Positions 9,473 to 18,406 are shown, counted from the first letter of the stretch. The stretch: 64,000 nucleotides of DNA from Arthrobacter sp. ov407 (GCF_900102895.1 NZ_FNGD01000003.1:124001-188000), one strand, 5' to 3'. Made by a program: numbers and translations. Notes: generated from the letters alone by a model not told the origin.

Positions 9473-9745
9473 GCTGATGACCTCCGTTTCTCATTGGGTA
9501 AAAGGCGATCCGACGGACCGTCGCAGCTTCATTCTGTGCCCCCGGTGAGGTACGGCGCCTCATCCACCCCGGGTGACCTCACGCACCGGGGTAGGGCTTG
9601 CGGTCCTGTTCCGGCAGTTCGGCGGTGGGGGCGGGGAGCTGTCATTTCCCGCGGGCTGTTGGGCGCCAAATGGATGCTTGGAGATGGTTTGTAGACGGTA
9701 CACCTAGGCGCCAGCGGCGCTCGCCGATACGGTCCAAAGTCCCTG

Positions 9746-9773
9746 TTGTGGGGTCCGTGCTCCCGGCTAGTGT
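9746..9773 (+). promoter_or_regulatory. Candidate sigma-70-type promoter
   Basis: TTGTGG and TAGTGT are separated by 16 nt. TAGTGT is an acceptable actinobacterial -10. It would start a transcript near 9780, ahead of the small ORF at 9830 and the inverted-repeat element at 10041. This is inference from pattern only. Confidence 0.3.
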
Positions 9774-9829
9774 GGCGTGAGGCGCATGGCGGTCCGTAAT
9801 GCGAGCCGGTGCGCCTCCAGCCAAAAACA

Positions 9830-10015
9830 ATGGGGGGTACGTTGTCCAACGATTCAGTCATGACCTGGCTTTCCGGCGACGCAGGCCGCACGGCGGCGGC
9901 GGAGCCGTCCAATGGGGGCGACGGCGTCGCCCCTTCATGGGACCGGGTTATCCCGCCGCCGTCCCCCTGCGCCAGCAGCGTTGCCTACTGCCGCGACCAT
10001 TGGCCGCCCCTATAG
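9830..10015 (+). CDS. Doubtful small ORF, 61 residues
   Basis: ATG to TAG encodes MGGTLSNDSVMTWLSG... with a Pro/Cys/Trp-containing C-terminus. No good ribosome site precedes it and no family is recognised. It lies in the 785-nt stretch 9473-10257, which otherwise holds only the possible promoter at 9746 and the inverted-repeat element at 10041. It may not be expressed. Confidence 0.25.
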   Translation: MGGTLSNDSVMTWLSGDAGRTAAAEPSNGGDGVAPSWDRVIPPPSPCASSVAYCRDHWPPL

Positions 10016-10040
10016 GGGCACCAGAAGGCGCATAGTTCCT

Positions 10041-10133
10041 GTCTCGCTGCGGCCTCCCACGCGGGCTGTTGGTTTCTATTTACCTAGGTTTTACGTGCCT
10101 GCCCTTGTGGGCGTTTCAAGGCCGCAGCGAGAC
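10041..10133. ncRNA. Candidate structured RNA or long inverted-repeat element
   Basis: GTCTCGCTGCGGCCT (10041-10055) and its exact reverse complement (10119-10133) form a 15-bp perfect stem. Inside it, CCCAC-GC-GGGC pairs with GCCC-TT-GTGGG, giving a long hairpin with an internal bulge and an AT-richer loop that contains the palindrome ACCTAGGT. No uridine run follows, so it is not a standard terminator. No target duplication flanks it, which argues against a MITE. A small RNA, processed leader or DNA-protein site is possible. The strand is undecided. Confidence 0.4.
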
Positions 10134-10257
10134 TAATTAGACGGGCTGACGTCATCTGTTCAGCCACAAGGACAAACCAGTGGGTAGCAGCGAAGCGCTC
10201 CCTTCCACCCGTGGCAACGATGCCCGGAAGGGAAGCCCGCAAATCGGGAGGATTATC

Positions 10258-10593
10258 ATGGCCGGCACCTTTGAACTCTTTGTAGATGCCGATGCCTGCT
10301 TCAGGTTCCGGCTCAGGGCCCCGGATGGGGCAGTACTGGCCGTGTCAAAGAGCTTTGTAGACAAATCTGCAGCGGTTGCCGGCATCACAGCGGTGCGGGA
10401 GTACGCCGGCATGGGGCTGATCAGCGACCTGTGCCCGGCAGAGTCGCCGGCAATTCCGGCGGCACCGCGGCCCAGGGCCGCCGCCACACCGGTGCCTGGC
10501 GTCGACCGGCGGGTGCACGACAACGATCTCCGCATCCGGGCAAGGGCCCTCCGCCGGCCGGCGCACGGGTCTGGCGTGATCGGCGTCGGCTGA
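10258..10593 (+). CDS. DUF1508 (YegP-like) small protein
   Basis: A 111-residue protein with one DUF1508 repeat: FELFVDADACFRFRLRAPDGAVLAVSKSF, then SKSFVDKSAAVAGITAVREYA. Escherichia coli YegP has two such units. The C-terminal 45 residues are a Pro/Ala/Arg-rich tail without a clear fold. The start follows GGGAGGA by 6 nt. Function in the family is unknown. A hairpin GGCTGA/TCAGCC at 10144-10165 lies upstream. Confidence 0.75.
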   Translation: MAGTFELFVDADACFRFRLRAPDGAVLAVSKSFVDKSAAVAGITAVREYAGMGLISDLCPAESPAIPAAPRPRAAATPVPGVDRRVHDNDLRIRARALRRPAHGSGVIGVG

Positions 10594-10674
10594 TCCGGCC
10601 GGCGACGCGGCAGCCGACGCCGGCCGACCGGGGCTGACCGCCTCAGGCGGACATTTGGATCTCAGGTGCCGCTG

Positions 10675-10941
10675 CTAAGCGTCCATTCCAGCGTGCACCG
10701 GAACGAACTCGATCTTGTTCGCGGGCTGGACTGTCTTCTTGGGGGCCCGCGAGAACCCTTTGGCGTCCAGGTGGTTGTGGGCCCGGTACTCCGCTACGGC
10801 CTGGTCATAGATGCCGTTGAGCCGGTGCCCGGAGTAGACCTGCTCTGAGCCATCCGTGAACGTGATGCTGATGAGCGACTTTTCCGGGAAATGCCGGTTC
10901 ATGCGGATGAAGCCGTCGGCGTCCTGCTTGAGGTTGATCAT
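10675..10941 (-). CDS. Small hypothetical protein, 88 residues
   Basis: Starts MINLKQDADGFIRMNRHFPEKSLISITFTDGSEQVYSG. A beta-rich N-terminal half is followed by a helical and basic second half. I recognise no family. Codon use is like that of the neighbours and the frame is clean, which supports a real gene. GGGAA about 8 nt upstream is a weak ribosome site. Confidence 0.6.
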   Translation of the reverse strand: MINLKQDADGFIRMNRHFPEKSLISITFTDGSEQVYSGHRLNGIYDQAVAEYRAHNHLDAKGFSRAPKKTVQPANKIEFVPVHAGMDA

Positions 10942-11058
10942 GTGGTTCCCACTTTCGTGATCGAGTTGATCCAGTCTCCCGCCTCCGCTGTGCGTAAGCC
11001 AACCGGCCTCATCCAGCCGGCCTGGGCCGCCCTGCGGCGGTCGGGGGGAGGCCTGCGC

Positions 11059-11703
11059 CTATTCGGATGCATAGGCGTCCACGGCTTGCTCAAGCACGGG
11101 GCTGTAGCGGTCCCAGGAGTCGGCGGGTGCGGCGGCTACCAAGACACTGCTACCGCGCTTTCCTGCAACGAGACAGGCGATCTCCCGGTATTTGTGCCCG
11201 CCGATGCGGGATACATATGTGTCCTCCACGCATGAGCCGGGGCCTCCCCGGAACGGCATTCCGGCACGGTCCGCCAGACGTCTCGCCGGTGCGCCGTTTT
11301 CACCCGTGAGGTGGGCCAGCCGAAACTCGGGCCAATTGGACTGCGACTCTTCGCCTTGTTGCGGCGTGGCGTTGAGATAGATCCTGAGATCACCGTTCAG
11401 GGCCGTGACGGTTGCAGACACGGTGCCGGGGTCACCCGGCGTGGGAGTTGCATCGGGCGGGATGGACAACACCGCTGTTGCGTCCGGGAGCTCCATGGAC
11501 TGCCAGCCTGCCGGGGCCCGGCCGGCGTGGAACCAGGAGAACGAGGTTGCGCCGGACGGGGGAACCGCCGGCATCTGGCTCGCGGGTCCGGATCCGCAGC
11601 CGCTGGCGGCCAGCACCGCCGTCGTCCCTAGCAACCCGACGAACAATACTGACCTTCGACTGGCCGCTCGGTGCGCCCCGTTGGAGCTACCTATTGCCGT
11701 CAC
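11059..11703 (-). CDS. Predicted lipoprotein with Tat-like leader
   Basis: About 214 residues from a GTG start. The leader has RRSVLFVGLLGTTAVLAASGC, giving a twin-arginine-like n-region and a lipobox (AASGC). The start at GTG 11703 is chosen because GGAGGA lies 10 nt upstream. An ATG at 11736 is possible but would overlap the upstream gene by 50 nt rather than 17. The mature part contains two Cys residues and no recognised domain. It is probably co-transcribed with the lipoprotein gene at 11687-12181. Confidence 0.7.
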   Translation of the reverse strand: MTAIGSSNGAHRAASRRSVLFVGLLGTTAVLAASGCGSGPASQMPAVPPSGATSFSWFHAGRAPAGWQSMELPDATAVLSIPPDATPTPGDPGTVSATVTALNGDLRIYLNATPQQGEESQSNWPEFRLAHLTGENGAPARRLADRAGMPFRGGPGSCVEDTYVSRIGGHKYREIACLVAGKRGSSVLVAAAPADSWDRYSPVLEQAVDAYASE

Positions 11704-12181
11704 CGTCGTCGGGTCCTCCGTTGTTGTCGGCGTCAAAATCGTTCCCGCGAGGTGCCGGGGCGGGGTGCGGAACCATGGGCCGAGGGGCCGGGGTCATGAG
11801 CCGCGGGGCCATGGGCTGCGGGGCTGGGGCCGCCAGCGGAACGACATGACGCAGGGCGGGGAAGGCCGGGCGGACCATCGGGGCCGGTCCCAGCGGCGGA
11901 GCCATTCGATATGTAGTGGCCGGTGCCTTGACTGCAGGTGCCTTGACTGCAGGAACCCGGTGTGGCGGTGCAACGGCGGCTGGCGGTGCAACGGCGCGCG
12001 GCGGAGCCGGGCTGCGGCTTGCGTGGACTTTGGCCGACGGCGAAGGGCCGCCAGTCGCGTGCGCCGGTGTGACCGATGCCGGGACAGGGGCCGGCAGTGC
12101 CGTGTGACCGGCGGCGCAGGCGCCAAGCAATAGCGTCGTGCCCAGTGCAGCGGCTGCACACGCCGGGCGGGAAAACTTCAT
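11687..12181 (-). CDS. Pro/Ala-rich lipoprotein with short internal repeats
   Basis: A 164-residue protein with signal MKFSRPACAAAALGTTLLLGAC; the lipobox is LLGAC. The mature chain is low-complexity, rich in Pro, Ala, Met and Arg, with AVKAP units from a 15-bp tandem duplication (11922-11951). It ends in an acidic DFDADNNGGPDDGDG tail. It is probably a cell-wall-spanning or unstructured surface anchor. GAGGAG precedes the ATG. It is divergent from the ECF sigma gene, so it could belong to that regulon (inference). Confidence 0.65.
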   Translation of the reverse strand: MKFSRPACAAAALGTTLLLGACAAGHTALPAPVPASVTPAHATGGPSPSAKVHASRSPAPPRAVAPPAAVAPPHRVPAVKAPAVKAPATTYRMAPPLGPAPMVRPAFPALRHVVPLAAPAPQPMAPRLMTPAPRPMVPHPAPAPRGNDFDADNNGGPDDGDGNR

Positions 12182-12338
12182 GGTGGGCTCCTCGGGGACG
12201 GCCGGCCGTGTTCAGCCGGGCTATCCCTAGAACGGTGCCCGCAGCCCTGGGGTTCAATGCCTCCCCGACTTCCGGGCGATGCCCGGCGCCGGTGAACGGA
12301 AAGCCAGCCGGCGTCGTATTACATGCAAGGAGGCCGAA

Positions 12339-12845
12339 ATGTCCGATCAGGAGGCCGAACTGCTCCGTTCGCTGCAGGAGGCCTACGGCCCGGCACTGTG
12401 GCGCTTCGTCATGGGAATGACCGGTGACAGCACCCTGGCCGACGACGTCGTTCAGGAAACGCTGATCCGCGCCTGGCAACACCCGGCGGTTCTGCAGCGC
12501 CCGGAGACGGGGGTGCGGGCCTGGCTCTACACGGTTGCCCGCAACCTGGTCATCGATGACCGGCGCAGTGCCCGACGACGGCACGAGACCCGGACGGAAC
12601 AGCTGCCGGAGGTTCCAGAAGCGGACCGGGTCGACAGGATCCTGGACGGGTGGCTTTTAGCGGATGCCCTGGCCGGACTGTCCGCCGAGCACAGGGCCGT
12701 CATCATCCACTCGTATTACCGTCGGGAGACAACGGCCGAAATCGCGCAAAACCTTCAACTGGCCGAGGGAACTGTGAAGTCGCGGCTGCATTACGCGCTG
12801 CGGGCGCTGCGACTGGCTCTGCAGGAAGGAGGCGTGACCCCATGA
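12339..12845 (+). CDS. ECF RNA polymerase sigma factor
   Basis: A 168-residue sigma-70-family factor. Region 2 includes YGPALWRFVMGMTGDSTLADDVVQETLIRAW and AWLYTVARNLVIDDRR. Region 4 includes GLSAEHRAVIIHSYYRRETTAEIAQNLQLAEGTVKSRLHYALRALR. The start follows AAGGAGG by 5 nt. Its stop overlaps the next start by 4 nt (ATGA), the usual coupling to a cognate anti-sigma. The pair resembles the SigL/SigK-like ECF groups with zinc-finger anti-sigma partners. Confidence 0.93.
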   Translation: MSDQEAELLRSLQEAYGPALWRFVMGMTGDSTLADDVVQETLIRAWQHPAVLQRPETGVRAWLYTVARNLVIDDRRSARRRHETRTEQLPEVPEADRVDRILDGWLLADALAGLSAEHRAVIIHSYYRRETTAEIAQNLQLAEGTVKSRLHYALRALRLALQEGGVTP

Positions 12846-13567
12846 GCCAAGATGGAATGGATGAGTACCGCAGCTGGGATGCCGCCTACGTGCTGGGAAC
12901 TTTGGTGTCCTCCGAGCGCCATGAGTTCGAAGAACACCTGTCCGGTTGCGCTGGATGCCGGGCCGCTGTGGCCGAACTTGCCGGAATGCCGTCACTGCTG
13001 GCCACTCTGTCACCCGAGGAGGCAATCGCCCTCGGGCAGGGCGAGCGCGGCGGGCAGACGCCGGGGATGCTCCCCGAGCTGGCGAAAAAAGTCCAGCGCG
13101 GACGCCGGCGCGTGCGCCTTGCCGTCGCCGCGCTAGTGGTGGGCGCGGCGGCCGCGTCGGGCGCGGTCACCATTGCGGTCACGGCCCCTGCCCCGCCGCC
13201 CGCGCAGACCCAGGCCGTATCCGAAACGGTGCTGAACTTCACCCCGGTCGTCGACGGCTCACTGGCCGCCAAGGGCTCCCTCACCCCACAGCCGTGGGGA
13301 ACGCGGATCGACTGGGAGTGCACGTACACGCCTACACCGGCTGACGTCCCTGCACCTCAGGGATCCGGCAGTCCACCCACCCCGGAGGAGTACGCACTGG
13401 TGGTCGTTGATTCACGCGGTGTCAATACACAGGTGGCCACCTGGACGGCAACACCCGGGACGGTGGCCACGCCGACGGCGACCACCCTCGTCCGGCTGGC
13501 CGACATCCGCCGTGTCGAAATCCGTGCCATCGCCAGCGGACGGACGATCCTGACCGCGAGCGCCTAG
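12842..13567 (+). CDS. Anti-sigma factor with zinc-binding ASD and one TM helix
   Basis: A 241-residue membrane protein. The N-terminal anti-sigma domain has HEFEEHLSGCAGC, the H-x3-C-x2-C zinc motif, near residues 24-36. One membrane helix (LAVAALVVGAAAASGAVTIAV, about residues 100-120) and an external C-terminal domain of about 115 residues (RskA-like) follow. It should hold the ECF sigma factor at the membrane until an envelope signal triggers proteolysis. It is translationally coupled to the sigma gene. Confidence 0.9.
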   Translation: MSQDGMDEYRSWDAAYVLGTLVSSERHEFEEHLSGCAGCRAAVAELAGMPSLLATLSPEEAIALGQGERGGQTPGMLPELAKKVQRGRRRVRLAVAALVVGAAAASGAVTIAVTAPAPPPAQTQAVSETVLNFTPVVDGSLAAKGSLTPQPWGTRIDWECTYTPTPADVPAPQGSGSPPTPEEYALVVVDSRGVNTQVATWTATPGTVATPTATTLVRLADIRRVEIRAIASGRTILTASA

Positions 13568-13610
13568 CTCCGGGGGACGCCCGGGGATCGATTGCAGAGA
13601 CAATGGAGGC

Positions 13611-16304
13611 GTGACTTCCGCGACCGCACTCCTGGACCCAGCCTGCCCCAAGGGCCTCTTCGACCTCGGCGCCATCGGGGCCGGCCTGACTTTTGCGGAA
13701 TCGCTGGGTGCCCTCGCAGCGGCGCTGCAAGGCGGCGGTGCCGGGGCGTCCGCGGTGGTGCAGGCTCCTCCGGGCACGGGCAAAACGACGCTTGTGCCGC
13801 CGCTGCTGGCTAACATCGCAAATAACAGGAGAGACGGGAGCGGGCGCCGGCCACGGATCGTGGTCACCCAGCCGCGCCGCGTCGCTGCCCGTGCGGCCGC
13901 CCGGCGCCTGGCCGCCCTGGACGGCACCCGGCTCGGTGACCGTGTGGGCTACACAGTCCGCGGGGAACGCCAGACGGGTCCTGGAACCGTGATCGAGTTC
14001 GTAACCCCCGGCATCCTGCTGCGTCGCCTCCTCGCGGAGCCGGGGCTTGAGGGCACCGACGCCGTGATCCTCGACGAGGTCCACGAACGCGGACTGGAGA
14101 CCGACCTCCTCCTCGGCATGCTCACTGAAGTCCGCCAGCTGCGCGGTGACCTCACCCTCGTCGCCATGTCGGCGACCCTCGACGCGCCCCGCTTTGCCGC
14201 CTTGATTGGAGACGCAGGGATCGGTGAAACGGCGGCCGGAAACGACGACGGCGTCGGCCCGGCACCGGTTATCGACTGCCCGTCCGCGCTGTTCCCGTTG
14301 GACGTGGAATGGGCCCCCGCGTCGGTGCCGCGGCTGGACGAACGGGGCGTGGCCCGGGCCTTCCTGGACCACGTGGCCGACGCGGCAGCGGCGGGGCACG
14401 CAGCCGCGCTGGCTGGCGGACGGGACATTGACGCCCTGGTGTTCGTTCCTGGCGCGTGGGAGGTCTCGTATGTTGCCGCGCGGCTGCGTGGCCGGAGCCG
14501 CGCCGAGGTTCTGGAGCTTCACGGCCAGGCCGGCCCGGCGGAGCAGGACCGCGCCGTCTCCGGGCGTGAGCCCGGCGGGGCTGCCCGGATCATCGTTTCC
14601 ACCGCACTGGCCGAGTCCTCCCTCACTGTCCCGGGCGTCCGGCTGGTCATTGACTCCGGGCTGTCCCGAGAGCCGCGGCGCGACGCCGGCCGCGGGATGT
14701 CCGGCCTCGTGACAGTGTCCTGTTCCCGGGCGTCCGCGGAACAACGCGCCGGCCGTGCCGCACGCCAGGGCCCGGGGACGGTGATCCGCTGCTATGACCA
14801 GAGAGCCTTTGGTGCCGCGCCGGCCCACCAGACGCCGGAGATTGCGGCAGCTGACCTGACCGGTGCCGCCCTGGTCCTGGCGTGTTGGGGAGCCCCCGGC
14901 GGCCGGGGACTGGCCCTGCCGGACGCGCCGCCCCAGGCCGCCATGGACGAGGCCGTCGAAGTGCTGCGGGAACTCGGCGCCATCGCTCCGGACGGCCATG
15001 CAACCGAGCTGGGCAAGCTCCTGGCCCGGGTCCCGACAGACCCCCGGCTTGCCCGCGCCCTGCTGGACGGCGCAGCGACGGTGGGCCACCGCGCGGCGGC
15101 CGAGGCTGTCGCGCTGGTCTCCGGGGACCAGCGCGCCCCGGGTGCAGACCTCACCCGCCTGGTTGCCGCGCTGCGGACCGGGAGGGATCCCGGATCCCGG
15201 CGCTGGGCGGAGGATGTCCGTCGGATGGAGTCGATCGCACGCCAGGAGTCCTCCGCCGTCGGGCCCCAGCAGTCATCCGGCCTCGTGCCGGCCGGTGCGG
15301 TGGGCGCCGCGGAGGCGATCGGATTCGTCGTCGCCCTGGCTTTCCCGGACCGGGTGGCGCGCCGCGTACCGGGGGAGGGGCCGGCACAATACCTGCTCAC
15401 GTCCGGAACGCGGGCCGGATTGCCGGCCGGCAGCCCCCTGTCCGGGCACGAGTGGCTAGGCGTGGCCGAAGTATCGCGCGCGCAAGGCCGCGACGCCGCG
15501 GGGACCGGCGCCGTCATCCGCTCTGCGGCGCCGCTGACGGCGGACACCGCAGAGGCCGCCGCCCGCAATCTCCTGAGCGAAACGCTGCAGGCGCGATTTA
15601 GCCAGGGCCGCGTCTCGGCCCGGCGGGAGCGCCGCCTGGGCGCGATCGTGCTCTCGTCCACCCCGGTGCGGCCCCCGGTGGAAGAAGGCCGCGCAGCTGT
15701 GGCCCGTGCCCTGGCGAGCGAGGGGCTGGTGACCATCGGATGGTCGACGGCGGCGGACGGCTTGCGCCGCCGTCTTGCCCTCCTGCACCGGGAGCTGGGC
15801 GGGCCCTGGCCCGACGTTTCCGAGCCGGCGCTGCTGGCCCGGTTGGACGAATGGCTGGCCCCTGAGCTCGCGGCGCTGGCCGGCGGGGCATCCACGGGCG
15901 GGATCGACCTCGCCGCCCCGTTGAGCCGGCTGCTGCCGTGGCCCGAGGCTGCCCGGCTGGGTGAACTGGTGCCTGAGTCGCTGACGGTCCCCAGCGGCTC
16001 CCGGATCCGGATCGATTACCCGGACGCGGCAGACACCACCGGCCGGCCGGTAGTGGCCGTCAAGCTGCAGGAGTGCTTCGGCTGGGCCGAGACGCCGCGG
16101 CTGGCAGATGGGCGCGTGCCGGTGCTGTTCCACCTGCTCTCGCCGGCCCGCCGGCCCCTGGCCGTGACGGACGACCTCGCATCGTTCTGGTCCGGGCCCT
16201 ACGCGCAGGTCCGGGCGGAAATGCGCGGCCGCTATCCCCGGCATCCGTGGCCCGAAGACCCGTGGACCGCGCCCGCGACAGCCCGCACCAAGCCCCGGAA
16301 CTGA
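13611..16304 (+). CDS. hrpB: ATP-dependent helicase HrpB
   Basis: An 897-residue DEAH-box helicase. Visible parts are Walker A APPGTGKTT (about residue 53), DEVHERGLETDLLLGML (Walker B), SAT motif III (VAMSATLDAP), motif VI EQRAGRAARQGPG, and the HrpB C-terminal domain ending near HPWPEDPW. Its substrate in bacteria is unclear. The GTG start lies very close to GGAGG at 13605-13609, so the true start could be slightly different. It stands alone after the anti-sigma gene. Confidence 0.92.
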   Translation: MTSATALLDPACPKGLFDLGAIGAGLTFAESLGALAAALQGGGAGASAVVQAPPGTGKTTLVPPLLANIANNRRDGSGRRPRIVVTQPRRVAARAAARRLAALDGTRLGDRVGYTVRGERQTGPGTVIEFVTPGILLRRLLAEPGLEGTDAVILDEVHERGLETDLLLGMLTEVRQLRGDLTLVAMSATLDAPRFAALIGDAGIGETAAGNDDGVGPAPVIDCPSALFPLDVEWAPASVPRLDERGVARAFLDHVADAAAAGHAAALAGGRDIDALVFVPGAWEVSYVAARLRGRSRAEVLELHGQAGPAEQDRAVSGREPGGAARIIVSTALAESSLTVPGVRLVIDSGLSREPRRDAGRGMSGLVTVSCSRASAEQRAGRAARQGPGTVIRCYDQRAFGAAPAHQTPEIAAADLTGAALVLACWGAPGGRGLALPDAPPQAAMDEAVEVLRELGAIAPDGHATELGKLLARVPTDPRLARALLDGAATVGHRAAAEAVALVSGDQRAPGADLTRLVAALRTGRDPGSRRWAEDVRRMESIARQESSAVGPQQSSGLVPAGAVGAAEAIGFVVALAFPDRVARRVPGEGPAQYLLTSGTRAGLPAGSPLSGHEWLGVAEVSRAQGRDAAGTGAVIRSAAPLTADTAEAAARNLLSETLQARFSQGRVSARRERRLGAIVLSSTPVRPPVEEGRAAVARALASEGLVTIGWSTAADGLRRRLALLHRELGGPWPDVSEPALLARLDEWLAPELAALAGGASTGGIDLAAPLSRLLPWPEAARLGELVPESLTVPSGSRIRIDYPDAADTTGRPVVAVKLQECFGWAETPRLADGRVPVLFHLLSPARRPLAVTDDLASFWSGPYAQVRAEMRGRYPRHPWPEDPWTAPATARTKPRN

Positions 16305-16411
16305 CCGCCGGGGCCCGCAGCCCGGCTCTGCCCGCTGAACACTCGCGCCGCCGGGGCAACAGGGGCATGATGAAGGAGCACGACGCCGGCGGACCGCCAG
16401 GCCCGCGGGAC

Positions 16412-16463
16412 GCCGGGCAAACAAGCCGGGCAAACAGGCCGGGCAAACGGGCCGGGCAAACGG
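16412..16463. repeat. 13-bp tandem repeat, four copies
   Basis: GCCGGGCAAAC plus two variable bases repeats four times with a 13-bp period, starting 32 bp before the glycosyltransferase start region. The core is exact in all four copies, which suggests recent slippage. It could affect the 5' leader or expression of that gene. Confidence 0.7.
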
Positions 16464-16494
16464 CAGCTCAGCCAAGCGATGAAGAGTGATGGCC

Positions 16495-17718
16495 ATGCAT
16501 CTTGCGTTCGTCTCCATTCCCGCCTACGGACACGTGAACCCGACCCTGCCGCTGGTGGCGGAGCTCGTAGGCCGGGGGCACCGGGTCACGTACTTCACGT
16601 CGGCCGACTTTGGACCGCGGATCCGCACCGCCGGTGCTGACTTTCACGCTTCCGGCGGGAACTGGATGGCGTCAATGCCTTCCCTGGGACCCGGGCAGCG
16701 GGCGCAGGCGCACCTGATGCTGCCGATCATGAACCGGGTGTTCGAGGACATCAGATCCAGCTTTCCGGCCCTGGTGGACCGCCTGCGGCAGGACCCGCCG
16801 GACGCCGTCTGCTTTGACGCGATGACCCTCAGCGGCAGCATGGCCGCAGAAAAGATCGGCGCCCCGGCCATCGCCCTCATGCCCACCTATGCCAGCAACG
16901 AGCATTTCTCGCTGAGGTCGCTGATGCCTGCCCCGCCGCCGGGCGGCGCCGACGAGATGGCGAAGGTCGGGATGGCCATGGGCCGATTGCTGGCGGAGTT
17001 CGCGGCCGAGCAAGGCGTGCGGACCCCACGGATGTTCGACGGGCCGCCTGCGCCGTTCAACATCGTGTTCCTTCCCCGCGAGTTCCAGCCCATGGGGGAG
17101 ACATTCGATGACCGGTTCCGCTTTGTCGGGCCAAGTGTGGGCGGCCGGGACAACGACGGCGAATGGGTCCGTGCGGGAACGAGTCCGCTGCTCTTCATTT
17201 CGCTCGGTACCACTCCACTGAACCGCCGGCCTGACTTCTTCCGGATGTGCCTTGACGCCTTCGGCAGCAGCGATTGGGACGTCGCCATGGCCGTCGGAGA
17301 CCAGACCAGCCTCGCCGATCTCGGGGCTATCGCACCAAACGTCCAGGTCCGGCCTTTCTTCCCGCAACTACAGGTCCTGCGCCAAACCGCTGTCTTCATC
17401 ACCCACGCCGGCATGAATTCGACCATGGAGGCACTCTATTTCGCCGTCCCGCTAGTCGCCGTGCCACAGCAACCGGAGCAGATTGCCACCGCGCGCCGGC
17501 TTGAAGAACTGGGTCTCGGCCGGCACCTTGCGGCGGAAGACGTCGGGCCGGAGACGCTCCGGGCCGCCGTCGCCGCGCTCCACACCGACGCGCAGGTCCG
17601 GCGAAACATGGCCGCGATGAGCGAAATTGTCCGCAACGCGGGAGGGGCCGTGGCGGCCGCCGACGCCATCGAAGCGCGTGTGCGCCACGGCGCGGGCCGG
17701 TTCGGCAACGTTGGCTAG
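16495..17718 (+). CDS. Macrolide-type glycosyltransferase (GT1 family)
   Basis: About 407 residues. The N-terminal acceptor domain begins HLAFVSIPAYGHVNPTLPLVAELVGRGHRV. The C-terminal nucleotide-sugar domain has FITHAGMNSTMEALYFAVPLVAVPQQPEQ, matching the GT-B family 1 signature (HAGxxS...P...Q). It would transfer a sugar from a UDP- or dTDP-sugar to a small lipophilic or macrolide-like acceptor. Starts at 16486 (GTG) and 16489 (ATG) are also in frame; the ATG at 16495 has the best spacing from GAAGA. It ends 5 nt from the convergent hydrolase gene. Confidence 0.88.
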   Translation: MHLAFVSIPAYGHVNPTLPLVAELVGRGHRVTYFTSADFGPRIRTAGADFHASGGNWMASMPSLGPGQRAQAHLMLPIMNRVFEDIRSSFPALVDRLRQDPPDAVCFDAMTLSGSMAAEKIGAPAIALMPTYASNEHFSLRSLMPAPPPGGADEMAKVGMAMGRLLAEFAAEQGVRTPRMFDGPPAPFNIVFLPREFQPMGETFDDRFRFVGPSVGGRDNDGEWVRAGTSPLLFISLGTTPLNRRPDFFRMCLDAFGSSDWDVAMAVGDQTSLADLGAIAPNVQVRPFFPQLQVLRQTAVFITHAGMNSTMEALYFAVPLVAVPQQPEQIATARRLEELGLGRHLAAEDVGPETLRAAVAALHTDAQVRRNMAAMSEIVRNAGGAVAAADAIEARVRHGAGRFGNVG

Positions 17719-17722
17719 GGGA

Positions 17723-18406
17723 TTAAGTCCGCGCGGGATTTTGGCCGTGTGTCTTCAGGAACTCAGCCACCGTGGCCGCCAGGGACGCCCCCGCCTCGTC
17801 GGCACTGCGTTTCGTGCCGGCAACGGCAAAAGAGTGGTCGCCGCCCTCGCGCCACTCAACGGTCGCGGAAGGCCCGATTCTGCGGACCACGGCCTCCAGC
17901 AGTTCCGGGGTGGCGAACGTATCGCGCGTGCCCTGCAGGAAAAGCATCGGCAGCGTCAGCCCGTAGAGGTGCTCATCGCGAAGTTTTTCCGGTTTGCCCG
18001 GCGGGTGCAGCGGATAGCCCAGGTAGACCAGCCCGGCGGCCGGCATGCCTTCCGCCACGGCCATTGAGGCCATGCGCCCGCCGAACGACTTCCCGGCGGC
18101 CCACAACGGCCGGCCGGCGGACCGGGACGCGGCGGCGGCCATGGCCGCCCGCCAGGCAGCGATTGCCGCCGGCGGCCTGTCGGGGAATTTCCGTCCTGCC
18201 TCGCGGTAGGGGAAGTTGAAACGCAGGGTGGCGACGCCCAAGTCGTTCAGGGCGCGGGTGAAGCCCACGAGGAACGGATGGTCCATCCCCGCCCCGGCGC
18301 CGTGGGCAACAACCAGGGTTGCGAACGAGCCGTCGGGGTCGGCAAAGACGCCCGACACGGTGGCGTCGCCGACCTCAATGGTGATCGGGAACTCGGGCGT
18401 TGTCAT
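17723..18406 (-). CDS. Alpha/beta hydrolase, dienelactone-hydrolase/Tex30-like
   Basis: A 227-residue soluble hydrolase. VVAHGAGAGMDHPFL is an oxyanion-side loop. GKSFGGRMAS carries the nucleophile Ser (about residue 112). LQGTRDTF holds the likely catalytic Asp and GGDHSF the His. This is the KANL3/Tex30-like group of alpha/beta hydrolases; the substrate is unknown. The start MTTPEFPITIEVG is the first sensible Met. It is divergent from the LigD-like gene. Confidence 0.85.
   Translation of the reverse strand: MTTPEFPITIEVGDATVSGVFADPDGSFATLVVAHGAGAGMDHPFLVGFTRALNDLGVATLRFNFPYREAGRKFPDRPPAAIAAWRAAMAAAASRSAGRPLWAAGKSFGGRMASMAVAEGMPAAGLVYLGYPLHPPGKPEKLRDEHLYGLTLPMLFLQGTRDTFATPELLEAVVRRIGPSATVEWREGGDHSFAVAGTKRSADEAGASLAATVAEFLKTHGQNPART

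Noticed and set aside
10041..10133. Reading the inverted-repeat element as a MITE or insertion-sequence remnant
   Set aside because: No target-site duplication flanks it and the internal segment is itself paired, which fits a folded RNA better. No second copy was seen in the window.
13422..15089. 555-codon minus-strand frame over hrpB
   Set aside because: The helicase motifs on the plus strand are unambiguous, and the minus frame shows only Arg/Gly/Ala-rich sequence.
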